Source: CmP2 sp052084925 (GTDB taxonomy: Bacteria > Actinomycetota > Actinomycetes > Actinomycetales > Micrococcaceae). From it: a DNA stretch of 64,000 nt. The notes under the pieces are model-generated. The model did no database searches, was not told where the DNA came from, and worked only from the letters and a program-made list of their open reading frames with translations. This document shows, piece after piece, positions 62,311 to 64,000 of this stretch. Position 1 is the first letter of the stretch. Each line of letters begins with the position of its first letter. A program made the translations under genes and the position numbers. The stretch is from assembly GCA_052084925.1 (NCBI GenBank), contig JBQDEV010000009.1, positions 88,958-152,957 of the forward strand, read 5' to 3'.

Positions 62311-63168
62311 TCATGCTGAGCTAAAGGCAAATTTCATCAATCGCCTGGAGCCAGAATCATGGGCGCTGGGATAGCCCGTTCCTATTGGAGCTGAACTACG
62401 TTTGCTCTGGTCACGTCGAAGCGCTTGAGTCATGTCTCGAGCTGCCGCCATGACAGCAGGAACTTGGACACTGAGGCTGACTCGATCGAGATCCTCAGAA
62501 ACACAAAATGCAGCCAGTACCTCGCCACTTGTCGAAAAGATTGGAGCCGCCGTGGTCGAGGTGCGCTTATGGTGGTTTCCGCGTAAATGTGCATATCCTT
62601 CGATCCGAACCTGAGCAAAGGTGCGACGTAGAGCGTCTGCAGCGCAAATTTGATTGTCAGATAGCTGGTTGCGTAGACCCTTCTGAATAAATCGTTCTTG
62701 GACATGTCTCGGACCGAAAGCAACCATGGCTAGCCCTGCTGCGGTCGACAACGCAGGCTGTCGACCGGCCACCTTTATCGGATCTGCTGAGTGGGCCGCT
62801 AAGGTGAGGTGCTCTAAACAGACTATCGAACCCTTAGAACTATCAAGAATGGAAAGTGACGCGTTCTGCCTGAGTGATCGATGAAGACCTGCAAGGAACG
62901 GCCGAGCCTTCTGAGAGAATCGCTGCATCGATGACGAGCGATGACTGATCTCCCAGAGATTCAGGCCGATTTCGTACCCACCATCAGCTGACCTTGTTAG
63001 CAATCCTTCTACCGTCAAATCTTGTATAAGGCGGTGCGCGGTAGAAACGGAAAGTCCCGCTCGACTCGCAATGTCTGAAGCTGAAAGTTGCGCGTGTTCC
63101 CCTTCGAAAGCATTGAGCACGCGAGCGATCCTTTGGACCACTGATTCGCCGGATCGTGAATTTGCCAC
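62311..63168 (-). CDS. IclR-family transcriptional regulator (intact)
   Basis: 285 aa. Winged helix: VVQRIARVLNAFEGEHAQ, AGLSVSTAHRLIQDLTVEG. Effector domain: SLSILDSSKGSIVCLEHL, STAAGLAMVAFG, TTAAPIFSTSGEVLAAFCVS. GTG start. It lies directly downstream of the dehydrogenase on the same strand (13-bp gap). Base composition is lower in GC than the rest of the window. It may control the whole end cluster through the TGGAAC/GTTCCA sites. Confidence 0.88.
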   Translation of the reverse strand: MANSRSGESVVQRIARVLNAFEGEHAQLSASDIASRAGLSVSTAHRLIQDLTVEGLLTRSADGGYEIGLNLWEISHRSSSMQRFSQKARPFLAGLHRSLRQNASLSILDSSKGSIVCLEHLTLAAHSADPIKVAGRQPALSTAAGLAMVAFGPRHVQERFIQKGLRNQLSDNQICAADALRRTFAQVRIEGYAHLRGNHHKRTSTTAAPIFSTSGEVLAAFCVSEDLDRVSLSVQVPAVMAAARDMTQALRRDQSKRSSAPIGTGYPSAHDSGSRRLMKFAFSSA

Positions 63169-63181
63169 TTTAAAGCACCTC

Positions 63182-64000
63182 CTAGGTCAACCAGCGTTCG
63201 AACATCTTCGATTGACTATGCGCTGTGCTCGCCTCTGTCTCACTCCCGAACATGACCAGGACCTTCCCGGAAGATTCTCCTCCGTGCGCTAACCGGTGGA
63301 ACTCCTCCGGAGCCTGCTCTGGAGAAATTTGACGAGCGATCATGAGCGAAACATAGTCAGGGGCTGTCCCCATCCAGGCTGCGGCGTCGCGAAAATCCTG
63401 AGCGGTATAGGTGAATGTCCCCGTGATGGTCCGTTCGGACACGCTGATGCGGGAGGCATCAAAAGACAGTGAAAGTGCCCCCATCCCGGCTAGCCCTATG
63501 ACGGCCCCAACTTTGGTTGAAGCAAGTGCTAGTGACAACGTCGCGTCGATTCCAACGGTATCGATCGCGGCATCGGCCGGTCCCTCAAAAGCGGAATGAA
63601 CACGTTTCGACAAATCTGTGTCTCTGGCGTCGAATGGCAGAGCGCCGAGCTGAGAAATGACATCGCGGCGTTGCTTGACCACCTCTGTGACAACGATCTT
63701 TCTAACGCCCAGCATCTTGAGTGCCAGAACGACCGATTGTCCGATGGGGCCACCGCCGAGGACTAGGACTGAATCGGAAGGCTTCACCTGCGTACGGCGA
63801 ACAGCATGGACCGCGACAGCCAGGGGCTCGATAAGTGCTCCATACTGAATCGGCATTGACTCAGGAAGCGTCGTGACATTTCGTGAGGGTACTGAAATCT
63901 GTTGGGCAAATGCCCCGCTTACTTCAGGGGTAACACCCAGAATCACGGCTCTTCTCGAACGAGGGTGTAGTCCGTTGAGCGCGTCGCTGTCCGTGTAGGA
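63182..64000 (-). CDS. medium-chain dehydrogenase (zinc alcohol/polyol dehydrogenase family), partial
   Basis: Partial: 272 codons are visible and the frame runs off the right window edge, so the N-terminal catalytic part is missing here. Seen: GALIEPLAVAVHAVRRTQV, the Rossmann NAD(P) motif VLVLGGGPIGQSVVLA, and FTYTAQDFRDAAAWM. The wording fits sorbitol/threonine/L-idonate dehydrogenase-like enzymes. Followed by the IclR gene; probably the oxidising enzyme of the same catabolic cluster. Confidence 0.85.
   Translation of the reverse strand, partial: SYTDSDALNGLHPRSRRAVILGVTPEVSGAFAQQISVPSRNVTTLPESMPIQYGALIEPLAVAVHAVRRTQVKPSDSVLVLGGGPIGQSVVLALKMLGVRKIVVTEVVKQRRDVISQLGALPFDARDTDLSKRVHSAFEGPADAAIDTVGIDATLSLALASTKVGAVIGLAGMGALSLSFDASRISVSERTITGTFTYTAQDFRDAAAWMGTAPDYVSLMIARQISPEQAPEEFHRLAHGGESSGKVLVMFGSETEASTAHSQSKMFERWLT

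Overview
The window is 64 kb of GC-rich chromosomal DNA from a Gram-positive actinobacterium. The evidence is a type VII (ESX-like) secretion locus with EccB, EccC, EccD and mycosin proteins, lipobox lipoproteins, an actinobacterial-type PHO box, frequent GTG starts and many 4-bp ATGA/GTGA gene overlaps. The gene mix suggests the order Micrococcales, but I cannot name a genus from sequence alone.

Region 1 (18-17,693) is a type VII secretion system in divergent transcription units. EccC, a large unknown protein and a small membrane protein run leftwards (6159 to 18). EccD1 and an RDD/FHA protein run rightwards (6297-8537). Two WXG100-like proteins, two further candidate substrates and an atypical mycosin run leftwards (13042 to 8545). 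EccD2, EccB and a canonical mycosin run rightwards (13429-17363). Related small two-helix membrane proteins lie at the two outer edges. The locus has two EccD paralogues and two mycosins, one with Glu in place of the catalytic Asp.

Region 2 (17,694-33,186) is mostly housekeeping and nutrient uptake: radA, a FUSC-type membrane protein, pstSCAB behind a PHO box, an aminomethyltransferase-fold demethylase with an orphan solute-binding lipoprotein and a divergent LysR regulator, an FAD sugar-lactone oxidase paired with a PLP amino-acid enzyme, and a Pit phosphate transporter with its DUF47 partner.

Region 3 (33,375-46,430) is more accessory. It holds a decayed toxin-antitoxin-like pair, tRNA-Lys(UUU), an internally deleted VOC gene remnant, an ArsR/AHSA1 pair, a histidine phosphatase with an altered motif, a heterodimeric ABC exporter with one degenerate ATP site, and a DapA-like enzyme. 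It also holds a compact operon of an ECF sigma factor with three alkylation-repair enzymes (Ogt, AlkB, Tag). A small AT-richer island with two membrane/coiled-coil genes follows, flanked by a perfect 16-bp direct repeat.

Region 4 (46,431-60,407) is metabolic: an APC permease, GABA transaminase and LysR; SulP with an ArsR repressor and a clear operator; a lipoate ligase-like protein; a pterin dehydratase-VOC fusion; a LysR/EamA pair; hydrolases; and a four-gene run ending in a glycerophosphodiester phosphodiesterase.

Region 5 (60,370-64,000) is a catabolic-looking, AT-richer cluster cut by the window end. It has a TIM-barrel isomerase/dehydratase-like protein, a divergent type II dehydroquinase homologue, a decayed IclR gene behind a cluster of TGGAAC/GTTCCA half-sites, an intact IclR regulator and a medium-chain dehydrogenase. 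A role in hydroaromatic or sugar-acid breakdown is an inference.
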